Both the position numbers and the translations under genes were made by a program. Source: Dactylorhiza incarnata (Eukaryota > Streptophyta > Magnoliopsida > Asparagales > Orchidaceae). From it: a stretch of 64,000 bases of DNA. Every line of letters starts with the position of its first letter. Within the stretch, counting starts at the first letter, position 1. Under the pieces are notes generated by a model, which did not search any database, was not told the DNA's origin, and saw only the letters and a program-made list of their open reading frames with translations. Below are positions 21,401 to 33,400 of this stretch, one piece after another. The stretch lies in contig JAWHQI010000257.1 in NCBI GenBank assembly GCA_033032865.1, positions 1,302,001-1,366,000 on the forward strand, given 5' to 3'.

Positions 21401-24400
21401 GCTGTTAGCAGACCAGTTTGGGGTGCGATTAGTAAAACTAAAAGACGGATTTACACTATTCGCAGACCAGACTAGAAAAACTATAAATAGACCCTTAAGG
21501 GCACCTTGGAGGAGATCCGATCTTTTGGGCTCTCTCCTCCTGGTTATTTTTGGTTGGCTCGTATTGCCCTCCAAGGTGCCCAGTTGAGCATTGATTTGGG
21601 AGGAGAAGCTCTCTAAGATCTTCCGGGTGTGTGGTGGGACCTCCTCGTTATAGCTTTGGGTCTGTTCGTTTTTCTTCATCCACAATCAAGAGCGTCAGTG
21701 AGGGAGAAGTAGGTGTAGGCTACACCCCCTGTGTGTCCAAACCCAAGAGACCGGTTGGCGGTTTCAACATCGGGAACCCCAAAGGAACACTTTGTTGGGT
21801 GGAGCTTCAGGTGATTGCGCCGCAGGGTGGTCAAAGTCTGGCGAACATGCTGGAGGTGTTCCTGCCAAGAAGAACTGTAGACCAATATGTCATCAAAAGA
21901 AACAAGTACATGTTGTCGGAGTACCGGGCAAAAGATGTCGTTCATCGTGGCCTGAAATGTGGTTGGCGCGTTGGTCAACCCGAAAGGCATAACCAAGAAC
22001 TCATAGTGTCCATCATGGGTCCGGAAAGCTGTCTTGGCGATGTCGGTCGGCCGAACGCGAATCTGGTGGTAGTCAGCGCGGAGGTCCAGCTTGGTGAAAA
22101 TGGTCGCGTCGTGGAGCTCGTCCAGAAGCTCCTGAATAACTGGGATCGGATACTTGTCTGGGACGGTGGCCTTGTTAAGCTCCCGATAGTCCACGCAAAA
22201 ATGTCAGCTGCCATATTTTTTCTGACCAAGAGTACCGGGCTGGAGAAGGGGCTTGCGCTGGGAAGAATAAGGCCTCCCATCAGCATGTCGTGTACCAGCT
22301 TCTCGATCTCGTCCTTTTGCACGCGCTCGTAACGGTATGGGCGGACCGAGACCGCGGACACGCCGGCCTGAAGAGGGATGACGTGATCGTGGGGCCGAGC
22401 CGGCGGTAACCCGGAGGGTGCAGTAAAGAGGCCCGTGAACTCAGACAGGAGGGCCTGAAGGGTCGGAGGTGTAGAGGAGGCATGCGGCTCGGCGCCCGAG
22501 ACGGACCAGAGCCACGTCGAAAATTCCACGTCTGCGGTCCTCTGAATCTCGCGGAAGGAGACTGGGGAGCGAAGTAGTGCGGCATCTCCCACCAGGCAGT
22601 GCTTCTGACCGTCTTGTAAGAAACGCATCGTCATATTCCTCCAGTTGACGCGTACGTCGCCCAGTGTGCAGAGCCACGCGACGCCCAAGATGGCGTCGAT
22701 CTCTCCTAGGCCGAAGACGTAGAAGTCCGTTGTCACCGAGTAAGGACCAACTGAAAGTGAGACGGCCGGGCAACGGCCCTGGATCGCGCGGCGGCGGCCA
22801 TCGCCCAGGCTGACTGTGAAGTCCGGAGGGGGTTCCATTGGCAGGTGGAGCTACTGGGTTAGTTGAGATGAGAGAAAATTATGGCTTGCTCCGCTGTCCA
22901 CCATGATCACGATGTGGCGATCTCCAAGAGGTGAAGGGCTGCGGCGGCCTCGGTAGTGTCCTCCGCAGAAATTTCGAGTTCCTCAAAATCCGGGGTAACC
23001 TCCGGTTCGAAGTCGCCGATGATGGCGTGGAATTCCTTGACCGTGCAGACATGTGTAGGGGAGTAGGGCTGTCGGCAGCGAAAGCATAGTCCCTTGCGAC
23101 GGAGGTCGTCGAGCTCGCGGTTGGAGAGGCGCTGCGGTGGGCCTGGACGGCCCGGGCGGCCGCCAGGAGGGGGTCGGGGGATCGGCGTTTCCTGAGTAGC
23201 CGGCCGCAATGGCCGGCCACCCGTTGGGAGTCCTCCGACAACCGGAGGCGGTCGTGGAGACAGCTCCGCCTCCAGGAGGCGGCCCATGTCAAGGGCTTCC
23301 GAAATCGTCCGGGGATGATGGGTGCGGAGTCGGGATCGAATGTGGGGCTTGAGGCCCTGCATGAAGAAGGCGAGATAATGTTCGGGAGGAAGGCCCAGGA
23401 CGGGGGTTACGAGGGCCACGAACTCGTCGATGTAATCGTCCAAGGTGCCGGTTTGGCGTACCCCACAAAGTCGTTCAATGGCGGAGCCGGAATAGCGGCT
23501 GTCATAGCGGTTGACAATTTCTTGTTTGAGTTCCGGCCAAGAGATCGTCGGATTGGACTGTCGGAGCCACCGGCCCAATGAAGGGCGGAGTCATCGAGCC
23601 CGACGACCGCGGTAGCGACCTTGTCTCTCTCGAGGGTACGGTGGAAGTCGAAGTACTACTCGGCCTTGGCAATCCACCCCATCGGATCCACATCGGCGAA
23701 GGTGGGAAGATCTAGGGCTAGGGTAGGACGGTCCGGCGGTAACGGCAGCACGATCTCCCCGTTGTGCTGGAGGGGGGCCGCGTCGAGGATGGATGCGCCG
23801 GTGGTCGGGCCCGCAGAGCCGGAGGCAGAGGCGGCCGTGACGGTTTGGAGGGCGTCGATCTTGGCATGCAGGGCGACGAGGGAAGCGTGCATGGAGGTCA
23901 CGAGGGCCTCCTGGGCGTCGAGCCGGCGCTGGACGTCGTCGTCGGGGCTATCGGCGCCGGACACGTCGGACTGCCAGCGGGTTGTGGGAGCCATGGGGTG
24001 AGGAAGCAGAGCGGGGCGGTTGTGGCCGGTGAGAGGTTGAGGGCGGCGCTGGAATCCGGGCGCGGCAAAAGGCGGAAATGGCGCGCACTGTTGCGGCCGT
24101 AGATGCGCGCGGGCGCTCGCTCGGGAAGCGTGGTAACGGCGCGGTTTAGCGCGTGACGGAGGGGGCTGAAGCGGCAGGGAACTCCGGCGGCCATCGGCGG
24201 GGGGAAGAGCCAGGTCGGGCCAGTTATTACGCACACGGGTGCTGGAGACGGAGAGGGTCGGTCGGTTACGGTAGGGAGGGAAAGAGAGGGGAAAAAGGGA
24301 GAGAGAGGGAGTTAGGGTTAAGAGAGAGAGGGAGAAAAACAATATTCATCCACCATGAAAATAAAATGTACAAGTGATCCCCTTTATAGTAGCAGGGAGC

Positions 24401-27400
24401 GGAATTTAAAAGGCAATAAATGAAAACAGGAAATAAAATAAAAGGGGCAATAAACGAAACAGGAAGCAAATAAACGAGAAATAATTAAAACAGGAAATAA
24501 ACGCTATGATAGCAGTCTAAGCCGTAATCTGCTCCGCGGGCTGGGTGGTACCGTCCGGTGCATGCGCTCGGCGCGTGTAGACTCGCCATGGTGGCTCGGC
24601 ATCGTGTAACTCCGTAACACAAAACTTCTTTCCAGAGCTGTTTATGAAGAGCTCTTCGTCGCCTTCTTCCGGTTCGTCAGTGACGACTCCCAGCCGGGCT
24701 GGCTGCGGTAGCAGCCACAGTGGTGGCGGAGGCCGAAGGAGCACAGTCGAGGAAGGCAAAGTTGGCGCGAATGAAGATGAGGTCCAAGTTGACTGACTGG
24801 TCTTGCGCGGGTTGTATTTTGCCTTTTTATCTTCTAGGGACGCTGGGTGACCTGAAAAATTTTGTATACTTAATCATATATATACATAATACGTTTTTGG
24901 CTGCGATTTCTTACTGTAGAGGCCGACAGGTCTTTAGGCCCGCTAAATGACGAGGTCACTATGAGTGTGGTAAGCGCTTAGGCGTGTTTTGCGACGAGGT
25001 CGCCATGAGTTCAGTATGCTTTTAGGCACGCTTTGCGACGAGGTCGCAATGAGTTTGGAAGGCTCTTAGGCGCATTTTGCGACGAGATCGCCATGAGTTC
25101 GATAGGCTCCTAGGCGCGTCTTGTGACGAGGTCGCCATGAGTTCGGTAGGATCCTAGGTGCGCATTATGACGAGGTCGCCATGAGTTCGGTAGGCTCTTA
25201 GGCGCGCTTTGCGACAAGGTCGCCATGAGTTAGGTAGGCTCTTAGGCGTGTTTGCGACGAGTTCGCCATAAGTTCGATCTGCTCTTAGGCGCGCTTTGCG
25301 GCGAGGTCTCGATGAGTTCGATAGGCTCCTAGGTGCATTGTGCGACGAGGTCGTCTGTGAAGAAGAACAAATCGAAATTAGCCAAGTGTTATTGTATAGC
25401 GAGATGGCCTTACGGCGAGCTAAATGTCGAGTCGCGGTCCCAAACCTGACTAAGGATTGACACCACACTCTCAGCTGCCATATGTCCGTTGGGCCCCTGA
25501 CGAGGTGGATATCTGGCGAGCTGAATGCTGAGTCGCGGTCCCTGACCGGACCTAGGATCAACACCCTCTTGCCTACCGTATGTCTAAGAGGCCCCAGGAG
25601 AGGTGGATATCTAGCGAGCTAAATGCCAAGTCGTGATCCCTATCAGACTTAGGATCGATATCCTCCCGGCTGCCGCATGTCTGTGGGGCCCCTAACAAGG
25701 TGGATATCTAGAAAGTTGAATGTCGAGTCATGGTACCTGACCGGAGTTAGGATCGATACCCTCCCGGCTGTCGCATGTCTACGGGCCCCTGGCGAGGTGG
25801 ATCATTTGGCGAGTTGAATTTTTGTTTAGGTGACTTCAGCTCGGTAAAGCTCACTAGTATGCACTTCCTTATCTCGCCTCTCAGCAGACCGTCAACGCTC
25901 AGAAAGGTACGAGCATCTGAGGGGAGGAAACCAACGTACAAAGGGGGGGTTGATCTCAGGCGTCGAAGCAGAGGCTTGGATTCAGAGATATGCACCCTGG
26001 GATGTCGACAATTCGCACGGTTAGACAGTTATGAGAAGAGTTGTAGAAGGGGCTGTAGACTTAGAAGAGACTCTGGAGGAGAATTCTCTCGATTCTTTGA
26101 GACCGTCGTGAGCCGCCTCGCCAAGATAGACAACCAACAAGCAAAAGGGAATTGATCTCGACCATTAATGCAGAGGCTTGGATTTAAAGTCATGTCTCTA
26201 TGTGGTTTGATCGACGTCTCGCGGAATCGGGAGGTGTAAATTAGTTGTCATTTTTATTACAGCGAGTAAGTAACAGATACGAGAGAAAATTCGTCAAAAT
26301 TAGATAAGTCAAGATAATCTTCAAATGACATGGAATACATACTGTAAAATGATTACCTCAGGCGCATTAGTGGCGAGGCTTCAAGGTCATTGCAACTCCA
26401 GGTGTTTCTAAGGTCTTCTCCTTCATAAGCCAATAGGTGATAGCCCCCGCTTTGGAGTGCCTCCTAGACCAGGAAAGATCCCTCCCAGTTGAGATTGAGT
26501 TTGTCGACGACGACAGAACTTCCACCGGCATCTACCTTCTTCAGCACCAAGTTCCCCTTTTGGAGTTGTTTGATTCAGACGTACTTGTTGAAGTGCCTCA
26601 CCTTCTTTCTCTTGATTTCCTCTTGTCTGACTGCGGGCAGGTCCCAGAGCTCCTCCACGAGGTCCAGGTAGACCTTCTGTGCTTCTTCATTCTCCAACCG
26701 TCATCCCTCATCTCCATCTCCCGACGTGACGACCCAAGGGCTCCTCACTTCAAACTCCACCAGAATGAGAGCATCAGAAACGTGTGACAATTTGAATGGG
26801 GTTTCCCCTGTGGCCGAATTAAGGGTGATTTTCAGGGCCCACAGGACAGAAGGATGTTGTTCCGCCCAGTTCCCTTTCAGAATCTCCGCCTTTTTTAACA
26901 AGTTAACAGTCAACTATTCAACTTGCTGGATGCTTCGACTTGCATATTGCTGCGAGGATGATGAACAGAGGCGAAGCATAGGTCGGTCCCAATCTCTTCA
27001 CATAATTTCACTTGTCTGAGGCTCGTGAATTGAGTATTATTATTTGTGATAATGGCGAGGGGTACCTTGTACCTGCAGGCTATCTCTCCCAAGACGAAGT
27101 TCTTTATGATTTGTATTATCGTCTTAGTGAGGGCCCTGACCTCGATCCACTAAGAGAAATAATTGACCATGACCAAGATAAACTTGCGTTAGCCGCTAAC
27201 CTACGGAAACAGACCGAGTAGGTCCATTCTCCATATCGCGAACGACCAAGGTGTTGTGATGGATCTCAAGCGTTGCGTTGGCTGCAGCTGAAGAGGTGCG
27301 CAGAATTGATATTCTTGACATCTTCGAGTGAACTCTTTTGCGTCCTTCTGGATGGTCGGATAGAAATAACCCAGTCTTGGCACATTTTCTCTAGCATACG

Positions 27401-30400
27401 TCTCCCTGAGTGGCTTTCGTATTCTCCAGAATGGATCTCCTCCACAAATCGTGGCACCTCATCCTCCGTGACACATCTTGCCAACGGTCCTGAGATGGTC
27501 ATCTAATACAGGTCACCCTCATGAAGCAAGTAGTGCGATGACTTGTACCGGAACTGCCATTTGTCTTCCACTGCCTCTGGATACCTCCGGGTGATCAGGA
27601 ACTTGACGCAGGGGGCGATTCAAGAAGGCTTATGGTCGATCTCCATCAATTCCCCTTCCTCAATAGACGACATAAATAGTTCGGTCAAGTTCCCTCTGAT
27701 CCTTGGCCCATATTTTATGAACACATCGGTCGCGCCATTTTCACTTCTTGGAAAATGTTGGATGTTGAAGACCGAAATGCCCCAATCAATTCATTCACTT
27801 TCCCCAAGTACTGTTGCAGAGTCGGCTCCCAAGCCTCGTACTCTCCGCAATCTGAGAGGCAACCACCAGTGAGTCGGTATATGCCTGGGTACCCCTAACT
27901 CCTTTGTCATCCTCAATCCGGCGAGCAAAGCCTCGTATTCAACTTGATTGTTGGTGACCTTGAAATGTAACTCCATTGCTTGCTCGATCTTAATCCCATT
28001 TTGGCTTACAAGGATCACGTATACCCCTACAGAGTTCTTCCCCAAAGCCACGTCAAAAAACATATCCCACCTCAACGGGGTGTCACGCCTTCCTACGCTT
28101 CTGGAGCCGTCGTGAAGTCAACCAGGAGGTCGGTCACTGCTTGAGCTTTGATCGACATTTTGGGGACGTAGACCACCTCAAATTCTCCGAGCTCCACTGA
28201 CCACTTGGTAGCCTTCCTGAGTGTTCCACCCTCTCCAAAATATTGCGTAGGGGATGATCCATCGCCACCATGATGTGTGAGCTTAGAAATACAGTCTGGG
28301 TCTCCTTTCTAACACAACTAATGCATATGCCAGCTTCTCGAGGATTGTGTATCTTGTTTCTATGCTCTTCAGAACTCGACTTACGTAATAAATGGGCATC
28401 TGCTTGGATACTTCCTCCCAGATTTGGTGGTAACCTAAAAAAGCATCAAAAAACATGACAGAGAAACCGACCGTTGAATCAACCAACACGTCAATCTGAG
28501 GCAAAAGTTAACAATCTTTGGGGCAAGCTTTATTCAAAAAAGAAAAAATCAATACGCATTCGTCATTTCCCCTCGACCTTTTTGATCATTACAACATTCG
28601 ACACTCAACCCAAAACTTGAATTTCCGAAATGAATAGAACCTTCAGTAGCGTCTGGATTTCATCTCTGATGGGCTCTGCCAAGGATGTCGCAATGGCTCG
28701 CTTCTTTTGGCGGATGGGGCGGACGTTGGGGTCAAGGTTAAGGCAGTGGCAGGCAACATCGACATCAATGTCGGGCATATCTGTTGCACTCCAGGAGAAG
28801 ACAACGACGTTGTCCTAGAGACATGCCACCAACTCATTATTCTCCTCCTCTGACAGCTCCTGGCTGATCTGCACGCTCTGGCTCCCCTCTGTTGGTCACC
28901 AACTTGATCTCCTTCGTCTCCTACGCGGCCTCGATGCGCGTTGCATCCTCCAAGGTCATGTCGACCGCGTCAGCCTCCTCCTTCCCGGTGACGACATTGA
29001 CGGAGTGAAGCAGCATTCCCGAGCTACCTTGGAGTCGCTGCAGACCCTGGTTTGCACCCCGTCAATGTTGTACTTCAAGTACTGGTGGTATGAGGAGGCT
29101 ACAAATTGAAAGTCGTTGAGGAGGGGACTGCCAAAGATGGGATTATAACTGTTCGGAGCGTTGACAATGATGAACAGACAGGTCTTCGTGGTGACACCCA
29201 AGGTGACCACGAATTCTACTCCATCAACCTCCTTCCTATCGCCGAAAAAACGAAAGGGAAGGCCGTCCGAAAACTTGGACCTTGAGAGATCCACGGCCAT
29301 GGCCTCGAAGGCCTTCTTGAAGGCCACGTTCATGGAACTCCCGTTGTCGATCAGGATCCAGGAGACCGTGAAGTTCAATCGGATCACCTCGTCATCATGG
29401 AAAGGGTTGTCATGTGTCGACATGTCGTCGGCGAAGAAAACAATCTCGTTGATTGGTGAGGGGCCCGCGAGGTGGAGAAGACGCCCCACCGGTAAACTAA
29501 GTGCAGGTTGGATTTGTGTGAGGCCTCGCCCCCCCCCCCCCCCCCCTCCGCCGGTGGATATCATTGATGTCGCCTCGGGTGTCGACGTCCTCGCAACGAG
29601 GTAGCTCGGGGGGCCACGCCCAGAACCCGAGCCTCGAATGTGGATGATTGGGATCAACTCCTTCTGGATCCCTCACTGTAAGTCTTCCTTCCCTAGTCAT
29701 CTGATTTACTAGGTCACGATACCCCTGACAGGTCACCGTGTCGTGTCCCTCCTCCGTGGAAGTTGCAATAGGACGTCGGGCCTCTGCGTTGTTGCTTCTT
29801 GGCTCTCCTTCCTCGACGAGCGATCGCCACCGCCTCGCGAAGTGCGGAGGGGCGCTGCTCCCTTCGGTCATCGCCTTGGCACCTTTAAGGAAAATTGAAG
29901 CGCTCTCGACTGAAGGGTTGGGGTCCACCCAGCGGCCTCACGACCGACACGGGAAGTCTTCATTCTGCGCATCCTGGCCCCTGTGGAGGCGGCCTGCGAT
30001 CTTCCTCCTCGCATCTCTCTGGCCTCCTGACCTCTTTAGGCTGTTGAATCCTTGCCAGCCCTGGCTAGTCCTCGAGGGTCAGTCTGGTCAGCGAGGCCAA
30101 GAAGGAGCGGTTCGCCAGTTGATATGTTCTTCGAAAGAGATAGGGGGTTTGCGGTTGACTTCGAGCTTGAACAACCCCCCTCCTGCAGCCCGCACATCAG
30201 GGTGAGCTGAAGCGTGTACTCGTCGACATCCTGGGTCTCCTGGAACTCCTCTTGGAACCGGTCAATGTAGTGCCCCAGAGTTTCCTGAGCTATCTGTCGG
30301 AATGTGAAGAGCTTCACTGTCCCCTTCTCCTCTTCTTGCAGCTTGCGAACCTCGGTATCAGTCCGCGGCGAAGATCATTGAAACAGTAGATAGAGATCGC

Positions 30401-33400
30401 CAGAAGCTGATAGAAACAGTCACGGGCCTTCCGCTTGATGGTGATCGCAAAGAGCCGACACTTGAAAGCGATCTCGTCGGAGGTGGTGGTGAAGGTGGAG
30501 ATACAAGCGAGTCGATCTCACCCGAAGGAGGACAAAATAGAAGAAAAGGGATGAGGGGGCTTTGCTCACCCAAACCCTAGCTTGAGAGAGGAGAAGAACT
30601 TAGAGAGAGATAGAGACAACTCCCCGGGATGAAGGTGGGATTAAAAAAGCTCCAATACGAATTTGTTATGAACCTCTTCGGGAGATTCATGGTCGAGGTT
30701 GAGAAGTCGGTGGAGTTGAGGGTCTCGACCCTAGAAGAGGAGCTACAAACCCTTGCCTAAACTACGAGAACTTAAGAGAGGAAGAGAAATTAAGATAACC
30801 TTCTTTCTTGATTCAGTCCATGACCCTAAGGTCTTTAAACGAACTTACAAAATGGCATGGACCTCAAATAGTCTGAACATAAAAAAGAAATACCAAAGAC
30901 ACTAACAGACGACTACTCAACATAAAAACGCACAACATTGACTTCAAGACGACGTTAACAAAATGCATAATGAGCAATATACTAAGATCTAACAGAGCAT
31001 AAGAAGAGAATGGCTGAAATCAACAAACATACAAAGTCATCAGTAGAAAATTGCTTGTCAAAACACACATGCAAATTTAACCAAATTTGATTGGAAATTT
31101 AGCTTAAATCGGCTGCAATATTATTGAAATTAATAAAAGCAAGTAAATGCAAGAAAGTTTATTTCTACTTATGTCACAAGGGTTATGTTAGGCCTAGCCC
31201 GTAATGCGTCGTGATCTCATCGTAGATGGCGGTGGAGGCGGAAATACAAAAGAACCGTGCTCACCCGAAGGAGGACGAAAGAAAAGAAGGGGGAAGAGGG
31301 GAGCTTTGCTCACTCAAACCTTAGCTTGAGAGAGGAGGAGCTATAGAGAGATAGAGATAATTTGATTTCATTTATAACTTCATACATGACCCAATGGGTC
31401 TATGTATAAAGTACAACGACATGGACACTATAACATTAGATGCACACAAAACTAAAACAATAAGGCTCTAATAACTCGACTCATACTTAAAGACTCGTAA
31501 TAAAATATGTATAATATAACCGCTAATAGATAACTGATGGAGTGGAGTCCTAACATCCCACTCATCCTTCAAATTGAGCTTGTCTTCAAGCTCGAACGGG
31601 ACTTGGACGGCCTGGTCATTTGGCTCTTTGATTTCCCGCAAGAACAGCTTCTGATAGCGCGTCGTTGTATCAGAGGCTGCATCAAGCGGTAGGTCGTCAT
31701 CGTGCTCACATATGTCATAAAGGGTTGCAGGTATTTGGCATGGTGGAGACCCTTGTTGAAGGAAGACTGTCGAGCAAAATATTTGGCCCCAGAGCAGATG
31801 CACCTAGTGGACGGTCGAGGGCAACAGGGAACCCTGTTGACTAAGAATCACGGCGATCGGAAGCAGCAAAGCAAGTTAGGAGCGGTCGTCTGAAGGAATG
31901 ACTCTAGATGGGGTGGCAGAGCAAGTGGAGGGGGCGGTGGTTGCGGAATGGAGACCGCGAGAACTGATGGGGGTGTCACAACTTGTGGCGCCATCACCGT
32001 TGGGCTTGGAGGCGACGATGTTGGTTGTGTGAAATGCGGAGAGGGGACAACTAGAGGTGATGGTGGAGCGACAAGAATTGTGGAGATCGGTGGAGCTTCT
32101 TCGGGCGTTGGTGGGATCAATGATTGTTGTAGTAGGATCAGTAGCTGCTCCGGTGGGATCGGCCCCCCAAAGTGTCTGTTAATGTTGACGATGAGTCCCA
32201 AAAGCGCGACATCATATGATGTCGACATTTGCAGTAACTTCTGAAATGTCGAACGGAGGACAATTTGCTCGTCGGGGCACATCTCCGAGCCGAAGAAATT
32301 ATAATCAATTATTTTTTGAAGTTGTTTAGGGTTATGGGCTTAGCCCGTAACATCGTCGCGATCTCGTCGGAGATGGCGGTGAAGGTGGAGATACAAGGGA
32401 GCCGAACTCACCTGAAGGAGGACGAAAGAGACGAAGAGGGACAAGGGAGCTTTGTCACCCAAACCATAGCTTGAGAGAGAAGGGGAAGAACTTAGTGAGA
32501 GATAAAGAAAACTTGATTAATTCATTCGTAACTTCATACATGACCCAATGAATCAATTTATAGAGTACAACAACATAGACACTAAAACATTAAATGCGCA
32601 CAACGCTAAAACATTAAAACTCTAATGACTCGACTCGACTCATGCAACTTGACTTCAATACAATAAAATATGTGTAATAAAATATGTGTAATATAACCGC
32701 TAAAAGATAACTGATGAAGTGGAACCCTAACAGGTTACTTAAATCAAGTTCAATTCAAGTAGGGGATGATCAGAAGCCTGGATTTTTTAATTCAAACTCA
32801 ATATAAGCCAAAAAACAAACCAGTCTTTTTTAATGCTTTTTGATATTCAAACAAATTAACAGCTCTCTCAAAAAAAACCACCCCAATGATGTTTGCTAAT
32901 TTAGAAGTGGGCTAAAGATTTTTCTTGCTCTGGCAGAATTTATAATGAATTAAGATGCTGCACTTAAAACCCACATCCACTTGATTAGTACAACCCATGG
33001 AAAGAGAAGGGAGATTTTCTTTGTTGCTTATGTACACGAAGTCACTTAAACAAACACGAAAATTGTCCATGGCTTTCAAATTTATCCACCCTTTCTCTCA
33101 AATCCATCGTAATGTGTGTTCAAATAAGTCCCACTTGGCTTCAACTTAATCATACATTTCCATGATTCAACCAGGCATTTCTTATATAAGGTGCCGCAAG
33201 CAAACACATGAACTGTAAAATGCACTAGAAATAAATCAATAGCTCTGCAACAAAGATGACAATATAAGTCAAAAATATCATGTATCCCAATAGTTGAAGG
33301 TATTTTTCTCTCAGGAAGTGCATGACAGAGTCCTACCATCACTAGAAGCATCCTCGAAGAACTTTAGGCCCTATTCGTTTCGTCTGAATTGGGGGTTCGG

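Larger units (their letters stand above)
16895..21769 (+). mobile_element. 3' half of a Tat-like gypsy element: antisense genes plus 3' LTR
   Basis: Two spliced minus-strand genes (below) followed by a plus-strand LTR. Some plant Tat elements carry antisense genes between pol and the 3' LTR, which fits this layout. The 5' LTR, gag and pol are missing: the left edge abuts a gag fragment at 16893. The right edge interrupts a minus-strand gypsy reverse transcriptase at 21770, so the element inserted there or was joined to it. Confidence 0.6.
26360..30320 (-). mobile_element. Decayed Tat-like gypsy gag-pol
   Basis: In minus order, gag, protease, partial RT, RNase H and integrase follow one another, all broken. 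The order gag-PR-RT-RH-INT is that of Ty3/gypsy. A second, archaeal-type RNase H segment ([19 protein letters not shown]) and the DNGSS protease point to the Tat/Athila branch. Tandem arrays lie downstream (24951-25830) and fragments of another LTR family upstream (30440-30860). No LTR of its own was found. Confidence 0.8.
31186..32732 (-). mobile_element. Small non-autonomous gypsy derivative (1.5 kb)
   Basis: LTRs 31186-31555 and about 32333-32732 are direct repeats; the outer ends are TGTTAGG and CCTAACA. The 5-bp target duplication GGTTA lies at 31181-31185 and 32733-32737. On the minus strand the purine tract AAGGATGAGTGGGA precedes the 3' LTR and follows [15 protein letters not shown], the typical last residues of plant gypsy pol. 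A minus-strand frame 31848-32282 (Pro-rich, start [13 protein letters not shown]) fills the rest of the interior. All gag-pol enzymes are missing. Confidence 0.8.

Noticed and set aside
24951..25375. Regularly spaced repeats resembling a CRISPR array
   Set aside because: Contiguous degenerate 44-bp units without unique spacers, in plant DNA beside a Tat element.
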